DNA of 14,055 nt. Origin: DAOTZS01 sp034434335. GTDB taxonomy: Bacteria; Chloroflexota; Anaerolineae; CG2-30-64-16. Under the pieces are notes generated by a model. The model worked only from the letters and a program-made list of their open reading frames with translations, searched no databases and was not told the DNA's origin. The stretch is from positions 1 to 14,055 of the forward strand of contig DAOTZS010000166.1 of the NCBI GenBank assembly GCA_034434335.1, in the 5' to 3' direction. Positions 1 through 6,975 of the stretch are shown here, one piece after another. The number at the start of each line of letters is the position of its first letter. Positions within the stretch are counted from its first letter, which is position 1. A program made the position numbers and the translations under genes.

Positions 1-2
1 GC

Positions 3-1652
3 CTGGGTTGCTTCACCTGCTGGACGAAGACCCCTGGCGTCTGCGTCCACAAAGACGACATGGCGGCCCTGCTCCCGAAAGTCCGCCAGGCCGACGCCAT
101 GGTCTACGCCACGCCCCTCTACGTCTTCACCGTGAGCGGGCTGATGAAAGACTTTATGGACCGGCTGCTGCCCCTGGCAGACCCCCACATCGTCCAGCGA
201 GGGGCCCACTACACCCACCCGCCCCGCTACGTCAATGGGCCAGGCGCCCGTCGGGTCGTCCTCATCTCCAACTGCGGCTTCCCGGAGCGGCATCACTTCT
301 CCGGGCTGGTGGAGACCTTCCGCCGCTACACCGACGACCCCGACACCGAACTGGCGGGCACGCTTCTCTGTGCGGGGGGCGAACTGCTGGCCCACCCCAC
401 GCTGACGGAGGCGCTGCGCTGGTACACCGACGCCGCCCGCCGGGCCGGCTGGGAGTTCGTAACCTACGGGCACATCCTGCCAGAGACACAGGCAGTCCTG
501 GACACGCCGCTGGCAGAGCCCGAAGTCTATGCCCAGATGGCCAACGGGTGGTGGGACAGCCAGATTGGGCCCGCTCGTAGTGAGCCACGGGGCGAAGCGG
601 AGGGACGACCTGTTCGTAGTGAGCCACGAAGCCAAGCGGAGTGGCGTCCGGAAGGAGGGGAGGAGAACCTCTCCCCGCCCATCGTCCTGCCCGCGGGAGA
701 GCCAGGGGTCGGGCCACGGACCTGCCGCGAGGCCATCCTGGGCATGTCTGCTGTCTTCAACCCGGCCGCGGCCGGGTACCTGCAGGCCGACATCCAGTTC
801 ATCGTCACCGGGGCAGAGCCGGGCCGCTACGTCCTGCGCATCCGGGAGGGCCACTGCACGGCCCACGAGGGAACCGTCCCCCAGCCCACGATGACGGTCC
901 ACACCCCATCAGAAGTCTGGCTGAAGGTCGCCCGCAACGAGTTGAGCGGACAGGCCGCCTACGTGAAGGGGATGTACCGGGTGGAGGGGGACTTCGGCCT
1001 GCTCCTGCGGCTGGGGGACCTCTTCTCTGGGCCGCCCGCACCCGCCGCCGCGCCGCCGGAAGAGGAGACGGTCCAGCGTGGGCCCATCCGCCTTCCGGGC
1101 ATGGCCTGGCTGACGGTGGCGTTCGTCCCCTGGATCCTCCACTGGGCGACGATGGACATCCCCGGCCTGAGCCCTTGGGTCAGCCTGGGGGTGCCGTTGC
1201 TGCTGGGGGCGCTGATCTGGGGGTACCGTCGCCTGTTTGCCCGCCCCACCTGGATGGAGATGGGGACGCCCCTCTACTTCGCCCTGGCCGGGCTGGCGAC
1301 GCTCCTGGGGAGCCGCTTCTTCACCGAATACGGCGACGTCCTGGCGTATCTGGTGCTGGCGGGCATCTGGCTGGGGACGCTGGCCGCGGAGCGGCCCTTC
1401 ACCGCCGAGTACTCCAAATGGTCCTACCCGCCAGCTATCTGGAACCTCCCGGTTTTCATCCGCACCAATGCCATCCTCACCACCGCGTGGGGATGGGTCT
1501 ACCTGCTGATGGCGGTCATGGCGCTGGCGGGACACGCGCGGCCAGACCAGGCGCTGGTCTGGGTGGCGGCGCGTAACCTGCTGTTGGTGCCGGCCTTCGC
1601 CTTCACCACCTGGTTTCAGAAGTGGTATCCGGCCCACGGCTCAGGGCGATAG
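3..1652 (+). CDS. Flavodoxin-like FMN reductase / SCP2-like / membrane-domain fusion (5' partial)
   Basis: The reading frame is open from the first bases, so the start lies upstream; the ATG at 60 is internal because the codons before it encode a typical reductase stretch (GCFTCW, then GVCVHKDDM). Visible residues 1-190 look like an NAD(P)H-dependent FMN reductase of the flavodoxin fold, with YATPLYVFTVSGLMKDFMDR as the best-conserved part. Residues 191-216 are encoded by an in-frame tandem repeat. Residues about 241-343 resemble an SCP2 sterol-carrier domain (AILGMSAVFNP, and GQAAYVKGMYRVEGDFGLLL near its end). After a Pro/Ala/Glu linker, residues about 362-547 are hydrophobic with roughly five or six membrane segments. 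The family suggests flavin-dependent redox chemistry at the membrane, perhaps on a lipid or quinone-like substrate; that substrate is inference. The next gene starts 11 bases downstream, suggesting one transcript. Domain families are fairly sure; the joint function is unknown. Confidence 0.8.
   Translation: MGCFTCWTKTPGVCVHKDDMAALLPKVRQADAMVYATPLYVFTVSGLMKDFMDRLLPLADPHIVQRGAHYTHPPRYVNGPGARRVVLISNCGFPERHHFSGLVETFRRYTDDPDTELAGTLLCAGGELLAHPTLTEALRWYTDAARRAGWEFVTYGHILPETQAVLDTPLAEPEVYAQMANGWWDSQIGPARSEPRGEAEGRPVRSEPRSQAEWRPEGGEENLSPPIVLPAGEPGVGPRTCREAILGMSAVFNPAAAGYLQADIQFIVTGAEPGRYVLRIREGHCTAHEGTVPQPTMTVHTPSEVWLKVARNELSGQAAYVKGMYRVEGDFGLLLRLGDLFSGPPAPAAAPPEEETVQRGPIRLPGMAWLTVAFVPWILHWATMDIPGLSPWVSLGVPLLLGALIWGYRRLFARPTWMEMGTPLYFALAGLATLLGSRFFTEYGDVLAYLVLAGIWLGTLAAERPFTAEYSKWSYPPAIWNLPVFIRTNAILTTAWGWVYLLMAVMALAGHARPDQALVWVAARNLLLVPAFAFTTWFQKWYPAHGSGR
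573..650 (+). repeat. In-frame tandem repeat, 2 x 39 bp
   Basis: Two adjacent 39-base copies (573-611 and 612-650) match at 31 of 39 positions. Each begins on a codon boundary and adds 13 residues, ARSEPRGEAEGRP and VRSEPRSQAEWRP, between the reductase and SCP2-like domains. The shared core CGTAGTGAGCCACG looks like an intergenic-type repeat rather than conserved protein sequence. It is tolerated because 39 is a multiple of three and it lies in a linker. Confidence 0.8.
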
Positions 1653-1663
1653 GGGGTGATACG

Positions 1664-4234
1664 ATGCTTACCTCAGAGCAGGCAACTCAAGTCTGGAAGC
1701 TGTTCGGCAATTCGCCCCTCTTCAGCAAATGGACCGACGCGCGCCACCAGCTCCCGCTGCTGCTGGAGCCCGTCCCGCTCCCGGCCAACGGGGTGATCTT
1801 CCGCCCTGGAGACACCCCTGGCTACCTGTACCTGGTGGTAGACGGCCTGGTCGAGCAGACCGTCCGCTACGAAGACCGCATCTGGCTGCGGATGACCTTT
1901 CGGGCCGGGCAGTTCTTTGGTCAACAGGGGCTGTTTGCCGGTGAGTACCGTTCGCAAGCTGTTGCTGCGCCAGATAGCGTGCTGTTCCAGATGAGCGCTG
2001 CCAATCTACGGGTCGCCCTGGAATGGAACCCGGGCCTGCGCGACATTCTGCTGCAGGAACAGCGGGCCTCGCGGCTGCGTGGCATCCCCCTCCTGAGCAG
2101 CCTGGAAGACGATCAGATAAAGTGGCTGGCCCAGGTGGTGGAGGAGCACGACTTGGCCCCTGATGCTCCCGTGCCGCAGAGCAAGCCAGGGATCTGGATA
2201 GTGGACTGGGGCCAGGTCAGGGTGAAGGGGCCGGCTAACCCCCATCCCGAAGAGTGGCCAGAATGGGGCATCACAGCCGGCAATCTGTTTATCTTCCGGG
2301 GCGGAGGCTTGCGTTTCGGCGAGCAGTGCGTGGCGGAGACGGCCCGAGCCCACGTCAAAAGCCATCTCTTCTATCTGCCGGCCGAACATGCCGACCGGCT
2401 GATTGCGGCCTTCCCTGAGATCGGGGAATATGTGCGCCGGCCGCTGGATGCAGCCTCCGTGCTGGCCGCCGACCGGCTGTTCCAGGGGCTCCAACCGCGC
2501 CAGTTGCAGCATCTGGCGCAGTTTTGCGCCTGGGAGTTCGTACCCGCCGGCCAGGCGATCACCACCCAGGGCTCGGTTGGGCACAGCTATGTGATCATCC
2601 GCCGCGGGGCAGCGGTAGTAGCCGCGGTGGACGACCGGGGCAGGAGCCGACCGCGCAATTACCTGCGCCGCGGGGATTCCTATGGCGCTACCTCCCTTCT
2701 GGAAGGCAAAGAGCGCGATGCCACCGTGCGGGCGGTGGCCGCGCCAGCCGAAAACGGCCAGCCCGGCTTACGCGGGGCGGAGCTGATCATCCTTGACCGT
2801 CGCGACCTTCGCTACGCGTTTGCTGAACAACGGCGGCTCTGGCCCTCAAATGTGGAACTGGTCCGCCGGGCTAAAGAGACCAAGCAAGCAAAGCAGCCTT
2901 ACGATTGGATGGGCGAGGGTGAGGTCCTGCGCTGGCGTGGCCGTGGCCACCTCTTCTGGCTGTTGGTTCCGGAGCTGGGGGTCGTCGCCCTGGCAGTGGC
3001 TGTCTTCCTGGCGATGTCATGGCTGAGGGGCCAGGCTGCGTCGCTTATCTCTGCCGTGATAGTCACCGGCCTGATCGCGGTGCCACTCGGCATTTGGATT
3101 GCATACAATTATTACGATGACTACTACGCGGTGACCAATCGCCGTGTCACCCGTCGTGACCGCACAGCCTTGATACACGAGTTGAGGCTGCAGGCACCGA
3201 TAGAGATGGTACAGGATGTCACGGTGGATACCAACCTGCTGACCAGGCTGTTCGGCTTTGGGGACGTGACGATCCGCACCGCCGCCAAGGTGGGCGCGAT
3301 TGTCTTTGCTCACGTCCCTGATCCAGATACGGTGAAGGGATACATCCTGCAGGAACGGGCTGAGGCCACGTCGGCGCAAAGGGGTCGTCAAAAGGAGATC
3401 TTGCGCCGCGGGTTGATCAGCGACCTGGGCCTGGCATTGCCGATCCCTGAGCGCAAACGTGCCTTGGGCGAAGATGTTCAGTCACCTGACCACCGTGCCA
3501 TGTGGCGCCGCCTATGGCATCGCCTACGGCCGCGGCAGGCCAAACCCGAACTGCTGCCAGGCACCCCGCGTGGCAAACCTCAGTGGCTGATAAGGGCCAC
3601 CCAGAGGTTATCTCCCCGCTGGCAGAAGATACTGATCGGCGAAGTCAATCCGCCACCGCGGCCTCTGGCCGGCCAGTTCATATGGCGCAAGCACCGGCTC
3701 AACCTGATCAAACGCGCCGGCCTGCCTTTCCTGACTCTCTTGCTTCTCTTGTCCGCCCCTCTAGTGTTGGCGCGCAGCGATGTACGCGCCTGGGGCGTCG
3801 AGCCCACGGCCGTGTTCCTGCCCTGGGGGCTCATATGTCTCGTGGCTCTAGTCTGGTTTTTGTGGAATTACATTGACTACCGCAACGACATTTACGTGGT
3901 CACCGACGACAAGATCATTGACATCGAGCAGAAGCCATTCGGGCTGTTTGCCAAACGCAAAGAGGGGAACCTGGATCGCGTGCAGACGGTGGAGTGCAGA
4001 CAGGAGGGGATCTGGGCGAATCTCTTCAACTACGGAGATGTCATCATCCGCACGGCCGCGGCCGATGAGGGCTATGACTTCCTTATGGTGCCTCACCCTC
4101 GCGCAGTACAGAGCATCATTTTCCAGAAGCTGGACGCGCTGCGCGCCCGCCAGGAGGAACAGCGGACGCGCGAGCGCCAGCGAGAGCTGACTGAGGCCCT
4201 GGAGGTTTACCACCAGTTGGCCAACGAGAGGTAG
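1664..4234 (+). CDS. Membrane protein with three cyclic-nucleotide-binding-like domains and two bacterial PH domains
   Basis: The 856-residue protein starts at ATG 1664, with AGGGGG at 1651-1656 seven bases upstream; an earlier in-frame ATG at 1622 lies inside the preceding gene. Residues about 8-135 and 264-392 look like cyclic-nucleotide-binding folds (VIFRPGDTPGYLYLVVDGLV and QAITTQGSVGHSYVIIRRG). Residues about 138-262 seem to be a third, eroded copy. Then come two equivalent modules: membrane helices at about 430-453 and 458-484 with a bPH_2/YdbT-like domain at 487-564, and helices at about 685-703 and 715-737 with a second one at 742-826. The PH copies share an LF-G-GDV-IRTA pattern (LTRLFGFGDVTIRTA and WANLFNYGDVIIRTA). 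A basic linker of about 120 residues joins the modules, and the C-terminus is charged and helical. It is probably a membrane-anchored ligand sensor or scaffold; ligand and partners are unknown. It follows the reductase fusion gene by 11 bases and ends 12 bases from a convergent gene. Confidence 0.85.
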   Translation: MLTSEQATQVWKLFGNSPLFSKWTDARHQLPLLLEPVPLPANGVIFRPGDTPGYLYLVVDGLVEQTVRYEDRIWLRMTFRAGQFFGQQGLFAGEYRSQAVAAPDSVLFQMSAANLRVALEWNPGLRDILLQEQRASRLRGIPLLSSLEDDQIKWLAQVVEEHDLAPDAPVPQSKPGIWIVDWGQVRVKGPANPHPEEWPEWGITAGNLFIFRGGGLRFGEQCVAETARAHVKSHLFYLPAEHADRLIAAFPEIGEYVRRPLDAASVLAADRLFQGLQPRQLQHLAQFCAWEFVPAGQAITTQGSVGHSYVIIRRGAAVVAAVDDRGRSRPRNYLRRGDSYGATSLLEGKERDATVRAVAAPAENGQPGLRGAELIILDRRDLRYAFAEQRRLWPSNVELVRRAKETKQAKQPYDWMGEGEVLRWRGRGHLFWLLVPELGVVALAVAVFLAMSWLRGQAASLISAVIVTGLIAVPLGIWIAYNYYDDYYAVTNRRVTRRDRTALIHELRLQAPIEMVQDVTVDTNLLTRLFGFGDVTIRTAAKVGAIVFAHVPDPDTVKGYILQERAEATSAQRGRQKEILRRGLISDLGLALPIPERKRALGEDVQSPDHRAMWRRLWHRLRPRQAKPELLPGTPRGKPQWLIRATQRLSPRWQKILIGEVNPPPRPLAGQFIWRKHRLNLIKRAGLPFLTLLLLLSAPLVLARSDVRAWGVEPTAVFLPWGLICLVALVWFLWNYIDYRNDIYVVTDDKIIDIEQKPFGLFAKRKEGNLDRVQTVECRQEGIWANLFNYGDVIIRTAAADEGYDFLMVPHPRAVQSIIFQKLDALRARQEEQRTRERQRELTEALEVYHQLANER

Positions 4235-4246
4235 CCCGGCATTCTC

Positions 4247-5158
4247 CTATGCCTGGGGACGGGCCCGGCCGCGGCGGATCAACCAGCGGATGAGCAAGAC
4301 GAACAGGGCTATCGGGATCGCCAGGAGGATCAGCAGGGGCAGGACATAGACTATCAGCCAGATCAGGGCGTTGACCAGCCCCTGCAGAGTGGTCACCAGC
4401 ATCCGGCCGGCGTCCTTCAGGGTCTCCAACGGCCGCCACCCCGGTTCTACCACTGGACGGGCCAGCACGTCGGGGATCAGCTCCAGATTGACAGTGGCCA
4501 TGGCGGTCAAGGTGCTCAGGTATTGCATGCGCCCCTTGACCCGCTCGATCTCACCCCGGATTTGGGTTAGCTCACGGTAGACCTGCAGCACGTCCTCAGC
4601 TTTCTGCGTGCGCTTACGCACCTCCGTCAACAGCTCGCGTAGCTCCTGCTCGGTGGCCTCCAGGTTGGTGAGCTGGGCGTTGAGATCGGTGTATTCCTCG
4701 GTGACATCCTGCCCGCGCACGTTCTCGCTGAGCACCCGCACGGCCAGCCCCTTGAAGCTCTCCAGCGCAGCATCCAGCGCGGGGGCCGGGACGCGCAGGG
4801 AGACGCGAGCCCGCATCTGTTCCCCCTCGCGCCATGCACTGGACTCCCGGATGTAGCCCCCTAGCTCGGCCACAGTCGCGTTAACGCTGCGCAAGGCCGC
4901 CTCGGTGTCGCTGACCACCAGGCTCAGGTCCGCCGTGCGGATGATCATCCGCTCCGTATCAGCGCCCACATGCTCTTCCCCGCCGCCGATGCCCTCGGCC
5001 AGGGCCTCTTCCCTAACCATACGCTCCATAGGCGCTTCAGCCGGTAGAGGTGCAGGTACGGGCGAGGCAGCCACCATGGGAGCGGCCGCGCGCGGCGCAC
5101 ACGCCGCGCTGACCAGGGTCATGCTCCAGAGGATCAAACAGAGGAATAACTTTTTCAT
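4247..5158 (-). CDS. DUF4349-type lipoprotein with coiled coil and C-terminal membrane helix
   Basis: The 303-residue protein begins with MKKLFLCLILWSMTLVSAAC, a lipoprotein-like signal with candidate lipid-attached Cys20; Ser at -3 makes the lipobox imperfect. A Pro/Ala-rich segment (21-45) follows. The DUF4349-like core (about 70-230) includes MIIRTADLSLVVSDTEAAL, GGYIRESSAW, RVSLRVPAPALDAAL and VTEEYTDLNAQLTNLEATEQ. Residues about 155-215 are a charged heptad-like coiled coil, and 262-292 form a strong membrane helix followed by basic RRGRARPQA. The protein thus appears fixed to the membrane at both ends with an extracytoplasmic coiled coil. Family members have no settled function. AAGGA lies about nine bases before the ATG. 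It lies downstream of the metallophosphoesterase on the same strand, with 175 bases between them, and converges on the CNB/PH gene. Confidence 0.85.
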   Translation of the reverse strand: MKKLFLCLILWSMTLVSAACAPRAAAPMVAASPVPAPLPAEAPMERMVREEALAEGIGGGEEHVGADTERMIIRTADLSLVVSDTEAALRSVNATVAELGGYIRESSAWREGEQMRARVSLRVPAPALDAALESFKGLAVRVLSENVRGQDVTEEYTDLNAQLTNLEATEQELRELLTEVRKRTQKAEDVLQVYRELTQIRGEIERVKGRMQYLSTLTAMATVNLELIPDVLARPVVEPGWRPLETLKDAGRMLVTTLQGLVNALIWLIVYVLPLLILLAIPIALFVLLIRWLIRRGRARPQA

Positions 5159-5206
5159 GGTCGGGTGTCCTTATGTCCCGAAAGCGGGGTTCGTATGCCC
5201 ACCTTT

Positions 5207-5258
5207 GTAGTAGCGACTTTAGTCGCTTTCAGCGCGCTTGAACGGAAGTCGTTACTAC
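5207..5258. repeat. Palindromic intergenic repeat (GTAGTAGCGACTT family)
   Basis: The left end GTAGTAGCGACTTT matches the reverse complement of the right end (GTAGTAACGACTTC) at 12 of 14 positions. Inside the left arm a perfect small palindrome AGCGACT-TT-AGTCGCT spans 5212-5227. The right flank 5259-5265 repeats part of the motif (AAGCGAC). This resembles palindromic repeats dispersed between genes in Chloroflexota genomes. It lies between two minus-strand genes. No T-run follows on the minus strand, so it is not a convincing intrinsic terminator. Confidence 0.75.
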
Positions 5259-5333
5259 GAAGCGACATTGCCAGCCCCCAATGCCTCGGTTCTCAGACGT
5301 CAAGGGATGGCAATCGGTTCCTGTACAGCCGTC

Positions 5334-6074
5334 TTACCAGCCGAACGAGAGGCGGTTGATCAGCCGCTCTGGCAGGCCCACCGCGCGCATGCGGGCCTGC
5401 GTCACCTCAATGGCATAAGGTACGCGGCGTTGCAGCCAGATCAGCTCGGCCGTATCCAGGATGGCGTAGGCCGCGCGTGGGTCGTTGTCGCGCGGCTGGC
5501 CCACGCTGCCCGGGTTGAGGATCATGCGCCAGCCGTCATCCAGCCTCACTGCTTTGCCGACGGGGACCGAATAGGCCCGCACACGGGTGTCTCCACCCTG
5601 CCAGGCATAGAGCACCGGCACGTGGGTATGCCCTACCAGGCAAAAGCGGGTGGTGAAGTGGTCAAAGTTGACGCGTGCCACCGAGGAATGGAGGATATAC
5701 TCCCAGACGGGATCGCGCGGGCTGCCGTGGGTCAGGGTGAATTCGCTGTTGACCAACGGCTGGCTGGGCAGATCGCGCAGCCAGGCCGCGTTCTCTGTGC
5801 TCAGATGGCGTCGTGTCCAGATTACAGCCTGACGTGCCTCGGGGTTGAAGTCCTCGATCTCCATGCCACCCAATGCTGCCCAGTCGTGGTTGCCCATCAC
5901 GGCCGTGACGCCCAACAGGCGGACCTGGTTCACACACTGGTCGGGCTCGGGGCCGTAGCCCACGATATCTCCCAGGCACCATACTGCCTCGTACTCGAAT
6001 TGCCGGGCGTCTTCCAGCACCGCCTCCAGGGCAGGCAGGTTAGCATGGATATCGGAAAGCACCAGTACGCGCAT
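5334..6074 (-). CDS. Metallophosphoesterase (YfcE/DUF2437-like calcineurin-type)
   Basis: The 246-residue protein carries the full metallophosphoesterase signature: SDIHAN at 7-12, GDIVGYG at 35-41, GNHD at 61-64, THGSPRD at 115-121 and GHTHVP at 148-153, followed by NPGSVGQPRD at 187-196. These supply the Asp, His and Asn ligands of a two-metal centre. The family hydrolyses phosphoesters, and the short cytoplasmic members of this type include phosphodiesterases of unsettled substrate. The start at 6074 is chosen because it begins directly at the conserved first strand (MRVLVLSDIH) and AAGGAG (6084-6089) lies nine bases upstream. The open frame continues to 6443 but that extension crosses hairpin repeats and has no family similarity. 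It is divergent from tsaE and upstream of the lipoprotein gene. Confidence 0.9.
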   Translation of the reverse strand: MRVLVLSDIHANLPALEAVLEDARQFEYEAVWCLGDIVGYGPEPDQCVNQVRLLGVTAVMGNHDWAALGGMEIEDFNPEARQAVIWTRRHLSTENAAWLRDLPSQPLVNSEFTLTHGSPRDPVWEYILHSSVARVNFDHFTTRFCLVGHTHVPVLYAWQGGDTRVRAYSVPVGKAVRLDDGWRMILNPGSVGQPRDNDPRAAYAILDTAELIWLQRRVPYAIEVTQARMRAVGLPERLINRLSFGW

Positions 6075-6096
6075 GGGCAGTTGCTCCTTGGCTCGG

Positions 6097-6125
6097 ATTA
6101 TGTTTATCATACCACCGGAGGCCAA
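6097..6125 (-). promoter_or_regulatory. Candidate promoter of the metallophosphoesterase gene
   Basis: On the minus strand TTGGCC (6125-6120), a 17-base spacer and CATAAT (6102-6097) precede the AAGGAG ribosome-binding site. An overlapping alternative -10, TATGAT (6111-6106), has a weaker upstream hexamer (TTCCTA). The AT-rich patch in a GC-rich background supports a promoter; the exact hexamers are uncertain. Confidence 0.45.
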
Positions 6126-6154
6126 AAGTAGGAAAACAGGCTTGCCAGTTGAAA

Positions 6155-6320
6155 GGGCGGCTCGAGGGTATTGAGCCGCCCACAAGTGTAGGTTTTTGCC
6201 AGAAGGCCCGGACGTCAACGTCCGGGCTGAAAGAGCGAAGCCCTGCGGGCTTAAAAACCCAGCCCCAAAGGCCTCGGCCCGAGGGGGCTTTGCCCTTTTA
6301 GCCCGGTGAGTTATCACCGG
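6155..6320. repeat. Cluster of five hairpin-forming repeats in the divergent intergenic region
   Basis: Five inverted repeats are packed into about 165 bases. They are a 9-bp stem GGGCGGCTC/GAGCCGCCC (6155-6163/6173-6181), a 9-bp stem GCCCGGACG-TCAA-CGTCCGGGC (6206-6227), AAGCCC-TGC-GGGCTT (6238-6252), AGCCCC/GGGGCT enclosing CCTCG/CGAGG (6261-6289), and CCGGTGA-GTTA-TCACCGG (6303-6320). They fill most of the 333-base gap between 6075 and 6407; the rest holds the two divergent promoters. They look like REP-type elements. None has a clear terminator T-run in the needed direction. Confidence 0.8.
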
Positions 6321-6370
6321 CCAGCTCTTTGAGGCGCGGGGCTGCCGCACAGGCCGAACAGGTGCGTCTT

Positions 6371-6400
6371 TTGGCTGCCTCCCCCCAGCCGCGGTATAAT
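6371..6400 (+). promoter_or_regulatory. Promoter of the tsaE operon
   Basis: A consensus -10 TATAAT at 6395-6400 is preceded by TTGGCT (6371-6376) at an 18-base spacing. The expected start of transcription, seven or so bases past the -10, falls on or beside the A of the ATG at 6408. Confidence 0.65.
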
Positions 6401-6407
6401 GAAATTG

Positions 6408-6956
6408 ATGGCAAACGATTATCACATGGTGGTTGAGACCCATAGTGCAGAAGAGACCCGGGCTTGGGGCAGCCGGTTGGGCCGGCTGCTAGCCCCCGGG
6501 GATATTATCGCGCTGGTTGGAGAGCTGGGCAGCGGCAAGACCGTTTTTGTCCAGGGCCTGGCCCAGGGCCTGGGAGTGAGCGCGGCCGTTACCAGCCCCA
6601 CCTTCACGCTGATCAACGAATATCGCACGCCCAGCGGCCTCATCCTCCACCATGTGGATTGCTACCGCCTGGCCGATGCGGTGCTGGAGATGTGGGATAT
6701 CGGCCTTACCGATTTGCTGGCCGGCGAAGATATCGTGGTGATCGAATGGGCAGATCGCGTGGCCGGGCTGCTGCCCCAGGCGTACTTAGAAGTCTCTTTC
6801 TTTTACCTGGACGAGACGCGCCGGCGCATCTGCTTTACAGGCCATGGGAGCCAGGGGGTGGCCTTGCTACGTCGCCTGGAGGCCGTCAGAGGCGCCGGGA
6901 CTCTCCCTCTATCGCAAGGGGAAAGCGAGCAGCTCGCAGTGCCATTGCCGGGCTGA
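6408..6956 (+). CDS. tsaE: tRNA t6A biosynthesis ATPase TsaE
   Basis: TsaE is the P-loop ATPase that works with TsaB and TsaD to make N6-threonylcarbamoyladenosine at position 37 of ANN-decoding tRNAs. In the 182-residue product the Walker A motif GELGSGKT is at 38-45, the family signature SPTFTLINEY starts at 63, HVDCYRL is at 82-88 and the Walker B-like VVIEWADR surrounds Glu113. The upstream in-frame ATG at 6399 lies within the -10 box and cannot be on the mRNA, so 6408 is chosen; ATG 6426 is the alternative. There is no ribosome-binding site, consistent with a leaderless transcript. The last 20 or so residues (GAGTLPLSQGESEQ) fall beyond the usual family core. It is the first gene of an operon; tsaB starts 19 bases downstream. 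Confidence 0.93.
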   Translation: MANDYHMVVETHSAEETRAWGSRLGRLLAPGDIIALVGELGSGKTVFVQGLAQGLGVSAAVTSPTFTLINEYRTPSGLILHHVDCYRLADAVLEMWDIGLTDLLAGEDIVVIEWADRVAGLLPQAYLEVSFFYLDETRRRICFTGHGSQGVALLRRLEAVRGAGTLPLSQGESEQLAVPLPG

Positions 6957-6975
6957 ACAAGTAAGCGGACTTCTT

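Noticed and set aside
573..650. CRISPR-like repeat
   Set aside because: The two copies abut without spacers, lie in a coding frame, and there are no cas genes.
641..1576. 311-codon open frame in another plus-strand frame
   Set aside because: It overlaps the reductase fusion gene and has low-complexity Gly/Pro/Arg-rich composition typical of a GC-rich shadow frame.
5267..5314. ATTGCCA / TGGCAAT inverted repeat
   Set aside because: Seven-base arms are 34 bases apart, which is easily due to chance.
5238..6131. 297-codon plus-strand open frame
   Set aside because: It is antisense to the metallophosphoesterase, whose motifs are complete; no recognisable protein features.
6075..6443. N-terminal extension of the metallophosphoesterase frame
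   Set aside because: It crosses five hairpin repeats and both divergent promoters, shows no family similarity, and a good ribosome-binding site precedes the start at 6074.
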